Assembly: GCA_031177845.1 (NCBI GenBank) | Contig: JAPSGG010000131.1 | Span: forward strand, 1 to 5,718 | Source of the DNA: Chromatiales bacterium | GTDB lineage: Bacteria; Pseudomonadota; Gammaproteobacteria; JACCYU01 | Length of the DNA: 5,718 nucleotides | Reading direction: 5' to 3' | Shown here: positions 5,385 to 5,718 of the stretch, in pieces | Layout: the number at the start of each line of letters is the position of its first letter | How positions within the stretch are numbered: the first letter of the stretch is position 1 | Program-made: the position numbers and the translations under genes | The notes under the pieces: generated by a model | Told to the model about the DNA's origin: nothing | Seen by the model: the letters and a program-made list of their open reading frames with translations, nothing else | The model's database searches: none

Positions 5385-5718
5385 CTACTTCTTGCGCAGG
5401 TACTCCGGCACCTGTGCCTGGGTTTCCATCTCTTCCGGCCGCCCTGGCGGGATCTGTTTGGTCGTCAACGCGTGCAAATAAGCCCACAGCTCGTCGAGAT
5501 ACGGCATGACGTTTCCGTCGCCTTTGAAAGCCGGCATCACACCCATCTGTCCCTGGAGCCCGCCCGTGATCACCGCGTTAAAGGCGGGCTCGACCATGCC
5601 ATCCATTCTCTCGAACAGGCTTGGTGCAAAGGTGCTGCCCGCCGCAGTTTCTCCGTGGCATCGCGCGCAGTTGCCGTTGAAGGTCCGCCAGCCGATGTAG
5701 ATATCTTTACTGACTTTG
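5385..5718 (-). CDS. Class I cytochrome c, likely electron acceptor of a PQQ dehydrogenase (N-terminus beyond window)
   Basis: This frame is open to the right edge and ends with TAG at 5385-5387. The 110 visible residues cover the haem domain. CARCH (17-21 of the visible part; codons at 5669-5655) is the covalent haem c attachment motif, with His21 as the axial ligand. MPAF (61-64) probably supplies the methionine axial ligand. LDELWAYLHAL (75-85) is the usual C-terminal helix, and PPGRPEEM is a tail seen in cytochromes of PQQ alcohol-dehydrogenase clusters. The signal peptide and true start lie beyond 5718; an internal ATG at 5606 would lose the haem site and is not the start. Known relatives (XoxG, PedF or ExaB types) accept electrons from PQQ alcohol or methanol dehydrogenases in the periplasm and pass them towards terminal oxidases. 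The adjacent XoxJ-like gene supports that role, but the exact subtype cannot be settled from this fragment. Confidence 0.88.
   Translation of the reverse strand, partial: KVSKDIYIGWRTFNGNCARCHGETAAGSTFAPSLFERMDGMVEPAFNAVITGGLQGQMGVMPAFKGDGNVMPYLDELWAYLHALTTKQIPPGRPEEMETQAQVPEYLRKK

Noticed and set aside
5084..5509. Plus-strand frame of 141 aa across the hairpin region
   Set aside because: It lies opposite the signal-peptide end of the XoxJ-like gene and the cytochrome gene, both strongly supported, and has no recognisable domain.

Overview
This is a GC-rich window from what looks like a Pseudomonadota genome, probably Gamma- or Betaproteobacteria. I base that on the Sec signal peptides, a class I cytochrome c, and a gene set tied to periplasmic PQQ-dependent dehydrogenases. 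I cannot name the species. There are no RNA genes, insertion sequences or CRISPR arrays. The window is densely coding and holds eight genes: six complete and one cut at each edge.

Layout from left to right. (1) Positions 1-252, minus strand: the N-terminal part of an unrecognised protein that ends at the window edge exactly in an HEFVH (HExxH) zinc-peptidase-like motif. (2) Positions 253-468: a divergent promoter region with plausible sigma70-type promoters in both directions and a TGTGCAA direct repeat. (3) 469-1440, plus strand: an exported alpha/beta hydrolase with a GHSFGG nucleophile elbow. (4) 1593-2141 and 2138-3079, plus strand: an exported DUF302 protein translationally coupled (GTGA overlap) to an exported TraB/GumN-family protein with two GxxH motifs. 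(5) 3073-5718, minus strand: a tight four-gene operon running in from the right edge. In transcription order it encodes a cytochrome c (cut at its N-terminus), an XoxJ/MxaJ-like periplasmic binding protein of the quinoprotein-dehydrogenase-associated type, a periplasmic protein of unknown family, and a DUF3280/DUF2380-type periplasmic protein. The last gene converges with the TraB/GumN gene, and their ends overlap by 7 bp.

How the genes work together. The minus-strand operon looks like the accessory part of a PQQ alcohol/methanol dehydrogenase locus. The cytochrome would take electrons from the quinoprotein, and the XoxJ-like protein would help mature or activate it. The two small periplasmic proteins are accessory factors of unknown function. 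The dehydrogenase itself (xoxF/exaA type) is not in the window; I predict it lies just right of position 5718. Almost every product here carries a signal peptide, so the whole segment serves the cell envelope or periplasm. The most interesting points are the unassigned 248-aa protein inside the quinoprotein operon and the hairpin that separates the cytochrome gene from the rest of it.
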